Source: Sitta carolinensis (taxonomy: Eukaryota; Chordata; Aves; Passeriformes; Sittidae). Taken from it: DNA of 64,000 nucleotides. The notes below the pieces were generated by a model, which was not told the origin of the DNA, ran no database searches, and worked only from the letters and a program-made list of their open reading frames with translations. Positions 12,339-22,850 of this stretch are shown here, piece after piece. Position 1 is the stretch's first letter. Every line of letters starts with the position of its first letter. The position numbers and the translations under genes were made by a program. Location: NCBI GenBank assembly GCA_032173965.1, contig JAVUNC010000006.1, forward strand, positions 37,543,870 through 37,607,869, read 5' to 3'.

Positions 12339-12668
12339 TGTGGGCAAGTAACAAATGACACAAACCTCGTTTATGAAAACTTCATCTGACTCCAATCTTT
12401 ATTCAAAAACTGACCCCCTTTATATATCTTCTAGAACAGGCCATGTCATTAGTTAGAAGAGTTCCAGAACTCTTCATCCCATTGGTCCAAACCAAAAGAC
12501 ACAGAGAATGTCCATCCCACAGAGAGGAATCCAAACATCACTCTTGCTACAACAACACTTGCAATGTTTATGTCAAGCCTGTGAGAACCAGGTCTTCCTG
12601 AACCAAACCATCATGAAGAAACTGAGTCTAGAAACTCAGAAACTTCAGGCCTAGGAGCTCAGACTACA
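12339..12668 (-). mobile_element. solo LTR of an endogenous retrovirus, family uncertain
   Basis: This 330-bp element has TGT...ACA ends. On the minus strand it carries a CCAAT box (reverse of the ATTGG within 12477-12487), a TATATAAAG box at 12419-12427 and an AATAAA signal at 12398-12403, about 20 bp after the TATA box and 60 bp before the 3' end. That order is an LTR promoter and poly(A) module. No internal region or second LTR is visible. The flanks carry near-identical direct repeats that abut both ends (12327-12338 and 12669-12681), longer than the 4-6 bp a retroviral integrase normally makes. Confidence 0.65.
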
Positions 12669-12681
12669 GTGCATTTGTCAC

Positions 12682-13503
12682 TAGCATGTGCCTTTTTGTC
12701 CATCTGTATGGCCCGCTCCATCTAACTTCACAGAGAAAAATTTCCCCATCTTTCCACTCCCTCCCCTACTTTTGGATAGCAAAACTACTGCAGGTAATCT
12801 GACAGCAGATGATGAATGCAGGGAAGGGCATCTTGTCTTACAAGGATCTGTAGCTAATAAATCCACTCATTTTTTTCCCCTTTCTTTCACCAATCAGTTT
12901 AAAATTCATTCGCTTGAGCCATACAATTTCTGAGAGCAGTCTCAGCACAAATTAAAGAGCCATCCATCCTCAGCCAAAAAAAGGGAGTCTGCTCAATACT
13001 CAAAGTTAGAGTCTCCATAATGACCAAAACACAGGATTGTCTTACTATCAGCACAGGGAGTGTTCATAGGCCCCAAATACCATCATATTGTCCTATTTTC
13101 CCTGTCTCTGTAAGTTTTAATTTAAGCCTCATATAAACTTCACCAACAGAAGGCATTAAGCATAAACTACAAATATTCAGAAAGTTCTCTTCAAGTCCAA
13201 ACATTGCATTTCTTTCCATGGCATGCAAGGGTTTCAGGCCTTAATACAGCAGGTAGAACAAACGGAGCAGAGTTCCCATGACTTTGCAATCATTACTGAG
13301 CTTTCTCCAGTATCACTTCCACCAGATCATATTTAATTGAAACAAAGGTCTTTCTCTCATGTCGAATTAATGAAAGGCAATGCAGTTAATTTTCCTGAGA
13401 GACATGTCACTTGTTAGCAGAAAGCTTCAGTGAAACAATGGCTTGCAAGCTCCTGTGAGGATACAAATCTCATCTCGTGCCTTTTAACTGTCAGTTAACG
13501 TAC
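12682..13503. other. unique DNA, no recognised gene
   Basis: This is intronic or intergenic-looking sequence directly downstream, in minus-strand terms, of the candidate exon at 13504-13757. No polyadenylation signal was found close enough to suggest a terminal exon. Confidence 0.4.
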
Positions 13504-13757
13504 CTATGGTGCTCCTCAAAAAAAGATGCAGTTGGATAGATCAGCTGGGGGAGCTGTTCATTCAAACCTGCATCAAGAGGAGTGTATTCATCCCAAGGAC
13601 TCACAAAGGTCACAGATCTCACACTGACTCCTGTCCGTCTCTCCATTTCCTTCTTCTGCTGCAAAAGGGTGAATGAATCAGTCTGTAGTTCATGCCTCGT
13701 GACTCTCTTCATCCAGTAAAGAGGGGGGATATCTGCAGGGATTCCTGCTTTCTGGGT
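13504..13757 (-). CDS. candidate internal coding exon, unrecognised protein
   Basis: This is the most protein-like non-repeat segment in the window. A single minus-strand frame is open for 84 codons and contains motifs such as AGIPADIPPLYWMKR, LLQQKKEMERRTGVSVR, SVTFVSPWDEYTPLD and LPQLIYPTASFFEEHHR. The donor CATAG|GTACGT is good. The acceptor (ATTCATGTAG) has a poor pyrimidine tract; an inner alternative is CCCTGCAG, 25 bases into the exon. With the outer acceptor the exon is 254 bp, enters in phase 0 and leaves in phase 2. An in-frame TAG immediately outside the acceptor and stops beyond the donor confine the frame to the exon. It keeps CpGs in an otherwise CpG-poor region. No family is recognised; the W/P-rich, helix-poor style recalls ciliary or structural proteins, but that is only an impression. 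Confidence 0.45.
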
Positions 13758-16700
13758 CTACATGAATATGATCAAGTCATGAACTGCAAAGAGAAATCAG
13801 CTCTGTATTGACTCCTCTTGTCTCCTCTTGGATCTGTTCCTGGGATACATAACAACCCAATGTTAAAGGGAAGAAAATTGATTTGGAATGAAAGATGGCA
13901 TAAGGAGCTCTGTTTCAGTGCCTTGGAAAGGCTGGAAAGAGAATGGCTCTCATCATATTCTGCTTGTCTTTAAACAGATGTAGGTACCTCTCACTTCCCA
14001 TGAAAAATATCCTGACAGCAGTATCTTGAAGGGCTCTGCAACAAGCTCGTTGCAAAGCACAGCTATGCCTGTATCACTTGCTTCCAGTCAAAGATCCTAA
14101 CTATTTCTTGCACCTGATTTCCTTTCCCACTGAGAGCATTGTGAATCTGACATGCTGCCATACATTTGAAATATCATTATGGAGTTCATCCCCTGACCCA
14201 CTTCTCTCTCTCCTCCCTCAGATGCTTTTTGAATTATCTGTTGTCAAGCATCTTGTCTTATATTTGTTTTGCCTTATCTTAGGGCAGGTAACATGTCTCT
14301 CTCCAAGCTTCTAAAATGTGTGTGATTTGATCCCATTCTATAAATGTTTTAGAATAACAATAATACCAAAGGATGCTTGCACTTCTAGCTGTCAGGGAAT
14401 CAAAGAAGAACATTTTCCACTCTAAATATTAACTGTTAGAGTCTTCTATTTGTATCATAATTGAAAACCATTATCGTAATTGGTTAGCAAAGCCACCAAA
14501 GGCAAAGGCCTAAAATGGAAATGAATGAAGCAGCTATGGAAATGACATCTTAATAAGAATAATGAAATTCAAACCCCTACTGCAAGTACAGTGTATAATC
14601 CATTACATCGAGATTAGATGAGATATAAATACCTGAAGGATATAAGATGATTGATCTGACATGTCATCTGGTTTTGCAACCATAAAATGTCAAACAGGTA
14701 TCTGAACACCGCAAATTGCCTAACTACAGGTTTTTTATGGAGGGTGAGAAAGAAATTTAACAACTCGCACTGTCAGGCAAGGCCTTATTCCATTCTGAGA
14801 GCAGCATTTTAGCTGGGTTTTTTCCTCCTCTTTTTAACCCAGAAAGTACTGTCAGGGCCTGAATAAATTTTTTATTAATTCCTTGGATCTGAAACTCAGG
14901 GGATGAAGGTTCAATTCTCAGTCTACCCATAGTGTTAGACTCTTTATAATTCAGTTGCTTGCTCATGAGATGTAGCAATAAAGCTGGCCTTTACCATTTA
15001 CAGGTGGAGGAAACATTTGGTAATCTTCATAATGTGCCAAAATACTGTATCAATTCTGAGTACTGTCATATTCAGACTTCTACAAAATGTCAAAGACAGA
15101 AAAAGGAAGCATCAAGACTGTATTGAAGAGCATGGGAGCTGGGGAAGGGTTGACTCCTGAAAGAGGTTGCTACTCCCAAGATACTCAGCTGAAAAAGCCA
15201 GGGGGTTAGTAGATTTTTTTAGAATCTCTAGAAATTCCGTTTCTCATTGATTTTTAAGTGAAAACAATGAGGATTGTCAAGTCTTTTAAACCCCTCCCTG
15301 TTGAGCTAGGGAGAAATCTTCATCCACATGCGAGCTATTCCAGTGGAAATGACCTATCCTGATGTTTGTATCATTCCTATTTTTGTTGTGGTCCAGAACT
15401 TCATAAACACATATCAACCATGGAGGCAGCTCAACACAAAGATAGGACAGGCATCCAAGAATTTTAAGGGTGGCAAAAAACAGAGTACATCTTCCTTTAC
15501 AAAGCCTCCCATTCCTTGCTCATGCACTAGAAAACATGCAATAAAGCAGGAACCCAAATATTTAGACACTATTCAGATATTCCTGATTTCATGCAAATCA
15601 TCAAGAAGCTCCAACAGTGGATGGCCCTAATGGCATTTTGCAGCAAAGAATGTTTCAATTACAGATACTTAATGCTCATAATTGAAGGACACACTGTGAT
15701 CAGTGTAGCAGAGTTAAAAGGACCACAAGAAGAATGATGCTCTGAGTATACATTTTCTCTAGACAGCCTTTAGCCTGAACCACTCATGCTAGTGGTTTCT
15801 GTAACACACACACCAACACTGCACTTTAAATGTAGGCAGTCATTGAGCATAGCTGAGGAAAAAAGTCTCAACCTTAGCACAGGCTCAAATACACATATGG
15901 TTTCTTTATGGAGGGCACATTTTTAGTTTAACCATGCTATACTCTATCTCACCAGATTTTGGCAAATTTCTGTCTTGTCTGGGTTTTTAACACATCAGTC
16001 AAAGGTTCCTGATTGGAACGATCTATTTCATGAGCACAGCAATAGACTGGAGGACAGCTAGGATAACTCACTGAACTTGGATAGCCATGTACAAGCGATA
16101 TCCTTCAGATACATACAGATTGGGAGTACTTAGCTAACAGTAATGTCATCATCTGCAATAATCATTAATGGTAAAACCTTAAATCCAGAGTCTTAATTCC
16201 TTATTCAGTAATAACTAAACCCTATGATCTCCAAGACTGTCTCCTCTGCTCATAACAACCTTACTAGCAGATTCATAGCCATAAAGTAATTACAGGAATT
16301 AATTAATTATTTGAAAGGTAAAGTTGCACCAAGTTACACAGGTTGCTTTAAAGACACTTACAGCAAAGAAAAGCAGTACTTTATTTTCTTGGAGTCTTTC
16401 AAACTTTATTCCAAGCCCTGGCAGTAGTGCAATATCCTTCCACAATGACTGGAGAAGTGCTTAACATTGTAGGAAGGAACATCTACCAAAGTGTGGTCTG
16501 CTTTTATGCTGTTCATTTCAGGCTGTCCCCACTTAAGCCATGTGCACTTTATACAGATTTCATTAACGTCAGAGCCATTTGTTCAGCAGCTAATGGGAAA
16601 TATTAAGTGTACTGGAATAAATAAGGCTAAGTAGAAAAGGCCTTAATATCTGGCTTTCAGTAAGCTCTCTCATCAAGCTGTCACTTTTTGCATGTTATTG

Positions 16701-17001
16701 TCTATACATATTCTAGAGAACAAGCTGCAGGAAGCCTGGAATAGGAAGCTACCAGGACACCACTCCAGGGTAGCTACCGGTAACTCCTAGATAGCCATGT
16801 AAGAAGTAGCAAATGGTCATTTTTCAATCTTTCAGTGTGGTAACTGTTAAATAGCTTGAAGGCAACAAGTCTGAAAATTGTCACAACTAGGAAGCCCTTT
16901 TTGTGTTCAAGAGATTAAGGAGAGATTGGAAAATATCCTTGGCTCTATCATTGGGTTATGCTGTGTGATCCCTTAATGGAATTTTTCTTCACCACAGTTA
17001 C
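13758..17001. other. unique AT-rich DNA between candidate exons
   Basis: I recognise no gene here. A poorly matching reverse-oriented MIR-like stretch may lie at about 14890-14985 (GGTTCAATTCTCAGTC and AATTCAGTTGCTTGCTCATG). The chance ORFs at 14078-14314 and 15328-15630 have no protein-like features. Confidence 0.4.
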
Positions 17002-17112
17002 CCACATCACCACATCCTTTCTTCTGCCTTCTCTGGTTAGATTATTGCTACGCAAGCCAGGTGCTACATCCTCTGCATACTTGAAAGTTTCTTGACGTAG
17101 TGGGGATCCTTT
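17002..17112 (-). CDS. candidate internal coding exon, unrecognised protein
   Basis: This 111-bp (37-codon) segment is open in phase 0 at both ends and reads SPLRQETFKYAEDVAPGLRS followed by LTREGRRKDVVMW. The acceptor is good (ACTTTGTCTATCCAG) and the donor is ATGTGG|GTAACT. Two CpGs fall inside it. Its exit phase (0) equals the entry phase of the candidate exon at 13757, and its entry phase equals the exit phase of the one at 25780, so the three could be consecutive exons of one minus-strand gene. No family is recognised. Confidence 0.35.
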
Positions 17113-19295
17113 CTGGATAGACAAAGTATCAGAAGGCATGAAATAAGACTATTCCCCATTCTCAGAGATTTTTAGGCATAATCTGATTGAGCACCATGCA
17201 CCAGGAGCTACTTGCCATCGCCATTCCTGGCAGCTCCAAAATTTGCTCTGCTGCTACACTACCTTCCTACCTAATTAATATAATCTCAAGGAATGAAGAA
17301 TTCAGAAAATAAAATTGCCTTAGGGAAAAAAAGATTCCCTTGTGAATTCAACTTTTTCTGCCTGGTTTAAATGTCATAGCATTTTATTCTCATCTCCCTC
17401 ACTCTGGCTCTCAGCTTTCAAGTTCTGCAAACTGTTTGAATGAGCAGCACATGTTAACACACAACAATGTTGGGTCACTTTTCGTATCTTTGACTCATTC
17501 ACATGAATGTTTTCCTACCATTGCTCTGATACTTCTAAGGCATCAGATTAAAACAGTGGCTGGCCCACTTAACACACCCAACTACCTGACAGAAAAGACC
17601 AGGGAAGCTGGCATGTCCCCTTAGAATTCCAGTCTTTTGCCTCCGACTTTAACAGATAATGAAACTAATAAAAACCCAACTGGTTTGTTTCGTTGTTTTG
17701 GTTTGTTTTTGTTTGTGTTTTTTTTTTTGTTTTTTTTTTTGTCATCGAGTATTCTTAGTGGAGCTAACCAGATAAGTGATGTAGGAGCTTGGAGTGCTTA
17801 CAGACTAATCCCTGTATTTCTACTATTAAGCAAATATAGTTCATAATCAGTCACTCTCTGAGCCATTGAGGTCCATTTTGCCTGAAGATTGTTGTCTGCA
17901 TCAATTCAATATTACCATGAGCCTGGTACCAGGCTCCCAGTCCCCTGAGCTGACCATTTCTGCAAAACTTTACATGCTGGACTGTGCCATTTTTCAATAA
18001 CATGTCCATGTCAGAGGGAATTGGTACTGCTTTTAAACGTTTTTTTTAATGTTTTGTGTAGAGGAAGAGGTTGCCCTAAAACTAGCAGATCATTTTTTGT
18101 ACTTCTGCAATAATTGTAGCTCAGTGTTTCCTGTGCAGATCTCAAAGATCTCCTCAGTGCAGCTCTAACCATTCAGGCAGACTTTATATCTTCCATCTTC
18201 TTTGGCACATTCAGCTATCTCTCACTCTCTTTCATACTTGTGTTTATCACTTTCTAAAGGCATTCCTGAGAAGTAGCAATGTAGTCAAGTTTGTATATCT
18301 ATAAAGCAGACCCAGATAGTCTGATGTCTGGGCTTTTTGTGCATTTTAAACCGTTTCTTAACCTTTTTCCCCTTTAAGTTGCTAAGCAGTAAGAAAACTC
18401 AAAACTAGGATCTGCCATCTTTTTAATTATGTACATGAAGAATTTTGGGGATGAGTTACACACAGTAATGTCTTAGGACTGTTGAAGGACTAATTCCATT
18501 TTTTACACTCAGGCTGATCAGTACAACCTTTACAGATACTACTTTTATTTCTCACAAATTTCTTTTTCAAAGTGGAAATTAATAGGCATTTTAACCTGTA
18601 AGAGATAATCCAGTTAATGAAGATATATGGTTAATTATGAAGAAAATCCAGTCACTGTGCTTAGGGTAATGCAGTGGGATTTGCTGGTTACTCTGCCTTA
18701 AGGAACATTTTAGATTCCATTTAATTTTTAATATTACTTTCAAATCCCCTCCAAAGTTGTTTCTAATAATCTGAAAACTTTTAAGTGCAACTGCATGCTT
18801 TACCCCTTGGCATTAGACTACAGATACACATCTCCAAGTGTAACCCTCTAAACAGGGTTAGAAATTTCAGGCTGAGTGCCTTCATTCATCATTTTAAGCT
18901 TGTGAATGACAAATGGTATATTCTTGGTGTAACAGCTGAGAACAATAATTTCTATTAAGCATAAAACAAATATTCATGTTCTGATATTAAACAACCCCAG
19001 GTTTCTGCCAACCTTTGGAACCATCAAATGCAATTCAGTTACTCTTGTTGAGAAATATATTTTCCATTTTGTTGAAGTCTTCGGTCTCACTATAGCTCTC
19101 TGAAACACACAGTTCTACAGATTCACGAGCATTTCTAAAGCTCAATCAGCAAGTGTAGGTAATTTATGCATCTTTTTCTTTGGATGCATTCACCCTCTTA
19201 ATAACAGGCTCTGTCACACCCTACAAAAAAAAAGCACAATTTATCAGGAAGAGGTAATTTTTTAATATAAAATCATCCACAAAAGTCTTTGATTA
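17113..19295. other. unique DNA, nothing recognised apart from a T-rich tract
   Basis: There is no repeat family or convincing splice-bounded frame in this stretch. A G/T-rich simple tract is listed at 17683-17741. Confidence 0.5.
17683..17741. repeat. T-rich / GTTT simple tract
   Basis: Repeated GTTTG and GTTTTT units lead into two runs of twelve or more T. It is simple sequence with no coding content. Confidence 0.8.
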
Positions 19296-19506
19296 TGTGA
19301 GACAACTGGTCCAGAAGCCACTGCCTGGGGGCCAGGAACCACCCTGCTTCAAGGAGCTGTCTTTATAAGATAGATGGAGTGGGGGTGCTCATGGCAAGGA
19401 CATAAGCTTTACGAATCAGAGATAACACTGCCTTTCTGCAGTCAGACAGCATCCTGACTCCAGCAAGAATAAAGGGCCTTACACTTATTTTGTTGTTTGT
19501 AAAACA
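19296..19506 (+). mobile_element. possible LTR remnant (promoter plus poly(A) module)
   Basis: A candidate TGTGAGACAACTGG start is followed by a TTTATAAG box at 19362-19369 and an AATAAA at 19468-19473, ~100 bp later, with a T/G-rich stretch after it. This is the layout of a short avian LTR. The right end is unclear (AAAACA at 19501-19506 is one choice) and no target-site duplication was found, so the call is tentative. Confidence 0.3.
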
Positions 19507-19644
19507 ATTTCTCTTCTGTTTGTTTTGTTTGGCAGGTAAAACACTGGCACTGTCCTGAATCCTGCTCCCAGCTAATGTCTCTAATTCTCTGTGTGCAGCC
19601 TTGTGTATGCCTGATTTACGAAGTTATTAACTGAAGAATAATAG

Positions 19645-19712
19645 ACACACAGAGTGGTTAGGCCTGGAAGGGACCTTGAAGATCATTTAGTTCCCTCCCC
19701 TGCAATCTGCAG
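19645..19712 (-). mobile_element. short CR1 LINE 3' fragment
   Basis: The plus strand reads CACAGAGTGGTTAGGCCTGG, AAGGGACCTTGAAGATCATT and TAGTTCCCTCCCCTGC, which is the reverse of the CR1 3' terminus. It is about 70 bp only. Confidence 0.7.
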
Positions 19713-20437
19713 GTTGTTTTTTTTGGAAGCAGATGTTTTAAGTGACAGAAGAGTAAAGAAAGCAGCTCCTGTGAGCTCCATACCAGGTAGAATATGCCTG
19801 GGCATCAATTTGGCCTGGAGCCTGGAACAGTGCCTGAATCTAATCCTAGAAGACGTCATCCACTTGGAAGGTTCAATGGCTAAATCCCTTGCTACTGTGG
19901 TCACTTTAAGAGGGCAAAATGACCATATTTTAAAAGATTATATTAGCTTGTAAGACTACAAAAACACTATCCTTTTATCTTGTGGGATCCTGTTTCACCA
20001 TATAAATAAAGAAAATTAATTCTCCCCTTCATTATAAGCCATGGTGCTGAGCTACAACATTTAAAAACAGCTACAATAAAAAGTATTTGAAAGGGAAAAA
20101 AACAGTTTTCCAAGTTTCTCTGCTCTGATACATAACAGCAGCTTCAGAGGAGCAAATAATCAAGGCATATGGAAACATCTTGGTTTGTAAGCACGTATGC
20201 AAGAAGAAAAATATTTGGAAAACCAAGAATAAACTTAAGTGCTGTATTTTTCAGCAATATCTGAGCCTCCCAAATTCTCTTGCGCTTATGTTTTGAGAGG
20301 TGCATGTACAAGGCTTCTATCAACCACCCATGTGTCAAAATGTAACAGGAAATAAAATGAAAAACCTCATGAGTAATTGATATAGGATACGTAGGCGATC
20401 TGAAGGAAAAATCAGAACCAGAGATGTGCCAGGGAAC

Positions 20438-20468
<31 letters not shown>

Positions 20469-20934
20469 ATATTATTTAAAAAGCCAGCCTCCTGTGAGCC
20501 CGTCTGCTTCCTATCACTGATTTTGCAGCTCTGGGTTCCCACGGTGGACTGCTGCTGCCATCTACTGCCACCAGCACTGCCAGAGGCTGAGCTCCCCTCC
20601 TGCAACCTGGTCACGGAATTGGGGGCCAAGGAGGATGGCAGGGCATGAAATATTTTGAGTCAATAAAGGAAAAACAGTTTCCAAGGAGAGAAAGCATCAC
20701 GGCCAAGATTAAAATCAAAAATCAAGTTCAGATTTGTCCATTAGAGACATAATGCAAAAAATGTCCAGGTTCTGAGGGGGGAAACCTAATTGGAAAATAT
20801 TTTGCTTTCAAAAGGGAAGGGAAAGTCACATCTGGATCCAAACTTCTGTCATGTAGTGACCTAAACCTATAGTCTAGGTCCTAAAGGTTATTAGTTTAAG
20901 TGATATGGCTGACAGTCGATGTTCAGCCTCATTA
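19713..20934. other. unique DNA with an A28 tract, no recognised gene
   Basis: A minus-strand 161-codon open frame at 20144-20629 exists mainly because it runs through the poly(A/T) tract. Its content (Phe run, hydrophobic AT-rich codons) is not protein-like. The 160 bp right of the tract is locally GC-rich but shows no motif I know. Confidence 0.4.
20438..20465. repeat. poly(A) tract, 28 bp
   Basis: This is an uninterrupted run of A. No retrocopy or target duplication could be recognised beside it. Confidence 0.9.
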
Positions 20935-21040
20935 GATGATGAAATGACTTGCACAGCAGGAAAGCTAAGGAAGGACAAACAGCCTGGGGGTAAGTCCAAG
21001 CCTCCTAATTCAGTCACCTATGTTATTCCTGTTCTAGGAA
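20935..21040 (+). repeat. MIR-like ancient SINE remnant
   Basis: GATGAAATGACTTGCACAGC, AGGAAAGCTAAGGA and TCCAAGCCTCCTAATTCAGT match the order of the MIR core and 3' half ('aagtgacttgcccaag', 'cacagctagtaag', 'cccaggtctcctgactcc'). It is diverged and the borders are approximate. Confidence 0.4.
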
Positions 21041-22534
21041 CACAGGGCTTCAGATGCTAGTAATGGAAATCCTTTATCTGACCTTAGCTTGAAATTCACA
21101 TCAACAAAGACTCAGAGAACAAGCCCCCAACTACTGCAGGTATTTCTAAATGAAATCTGGAAGGAAAGCAAACTCCATATGTACTGAAAGACAGACTGTG
21201 GAAAGAACAAATAAAAAAAAGAGAAAAAGAAAAAAATGGCAGGGGACCTTTAGCACGTCTGTTACTATCCAGCAAGAGATATGCTGGATTTCATAACTTC
21301 TGAATTTCCCATAGTCCATTGCAGGTGGCAGCAAAGATCAGACCCAGACCTCCCTGATCTCAGATCATATTTCTTCTCTGTTGGTGTTATATAGCAGTCA
21401 TCATTAGCAATACCAATCTACACAGTGGTTGCAGAGATCTGAGAAGTGAAATAAATTAACCTTCCCCCTTCTCTGTGCAGCTCTTGTGAGACTGTTCTCA
21501 GTGTTTAAGTCAACTGAGTTTAGTAGTCTCTAACTTGAATTTATTACATTACCTGAAATGCACAGTGGAATAATTTTAAGTTGATTTAGCTAAGCACAGT
21601 GATAAAGTCATGTTTTTAATCCTTTTACCATTTGTCTTCCACACTACACCATGTGGGCCCTTTCTATATGGATTAAAATACAAGCCAATCTGTATGGCTA
21701 GCATGCATTTCTGGTAATATGACTTCATAAGAATGCAATATCTAAGCATGTCATATTTATTATACACAAAGAAGTACTAAAAGCTAAGTTATAATAGTAG
21801 GGGTGCTGTGCTCTAGCAGTGTGATTTAAGCCAAGCCATTGTCCACACTGACACAACATTGAAGTATTCCCAGGAATACAGTCTCTCTCCCCTTATCTCT
21901 TCTAGGAGCTGATCTATCAAAATATGCCTGACAAGAAAGGCCTTTGTAGACCTGCCTTGCTCTACACTTCAACTGCCAGATTCTCCATAGAGCAACTCTG
22001 TAATGAAATAGGAACTAAAATTTTATAGAAGGCTGCCGGGTAAGAGTGAAGACCAAAAATCACACTGGAAAGCCCTGGGGTTTGTGGTGGTATTTTTCTT
22101 ACAAATTCTCCTTCAGGACAGAAGTGTTTCCTTCTAAATCAGTTGGCTGAATATTTCACTCTTTGTATGCAAGCTGATGTGAGTAGGTGGCCTTCCTTAA
22201 GATACAGTCAAAATCTGATCAAAGATTAACAATTAATTCGACAGAATATCCGAAGCCCATCTTTCTTTCTAGAGTCTTTGTCTCTTGCTCAGGCTTCGCT
22301 TTTCTTTAGATTCCTGATTCAGTGTGTCTCTCCCTCATTTCACGGTGGTCAGAAGTTCCTCCATCCAAAGCTTCTGGAGGACTAAAGGTCATTACAACTC
22401 TTTTACTCAGTGTTTTACAGTGGTTCAGAAGATGTATGGGAAAACTTTGTTGTCCAAGAGTTCATGTGAGCAAGGAGAGCTTAGACCTTTGCCTGGCATA
22501 AAGCATAACTCAAAAGAGAAGAGCTCCTAACAAG

Positions 22535-22536
<2 letters not shown>

Positions 22537-22592
<56 letters not shown>
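22537..22592. repeat. poly(A) tract, 56 bp
   Basis: This is the longest homopolymer in the window. No AATAAA lies just upstream and no flanking duplication was seen, so a processed retrocopy tail is not supported. It may be an expanded old tail or an assembly artefact. Confidence 0.9.
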
Positions 22593-22595
<3 letters not shown>

Positions 22596-22784
22596 CTTAA
22601 GATGCTTTTTCCCTCACAGGGCCCCACTGAGAGGGCTGTCTGGCATTGCAGTCTTCTGGCAATTTATGTCTTGGCCACACTCTCTTCGCACAGAGACACT
22701 GAAGCCAGATCCAATGCCTGCTTGTAGGATGCAGGATAAATCCAATAAAAGAGTGATACTGTCCCAAAGGCTGTGCAAAGTAAA

Positions 22785-22850
22785 TTGTTAAGATGGGCAA
22801 AGTATTATCATCCTCATTTACAGGTAAGAAAGGAACACAACTTGGGCCTC
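22785..22850 (+). repeat. possible MIR core scrap
   Basis: AGTATTATCATCCTCATTTA followed by CAGGTAAGAAAGGA resembles the MIR core 'tattattatccccattttacagatgaggaaac'. The match is short and so weak. Confidence 0.3.

Noticed and set aside
20144..20629. 161-codon minus-strand ORF
   Set aside because: It is kept open by the 28-bp A/T tract (a run of Phe) and otherwise has AT-driven hydrophobic composition with no splice or start support.
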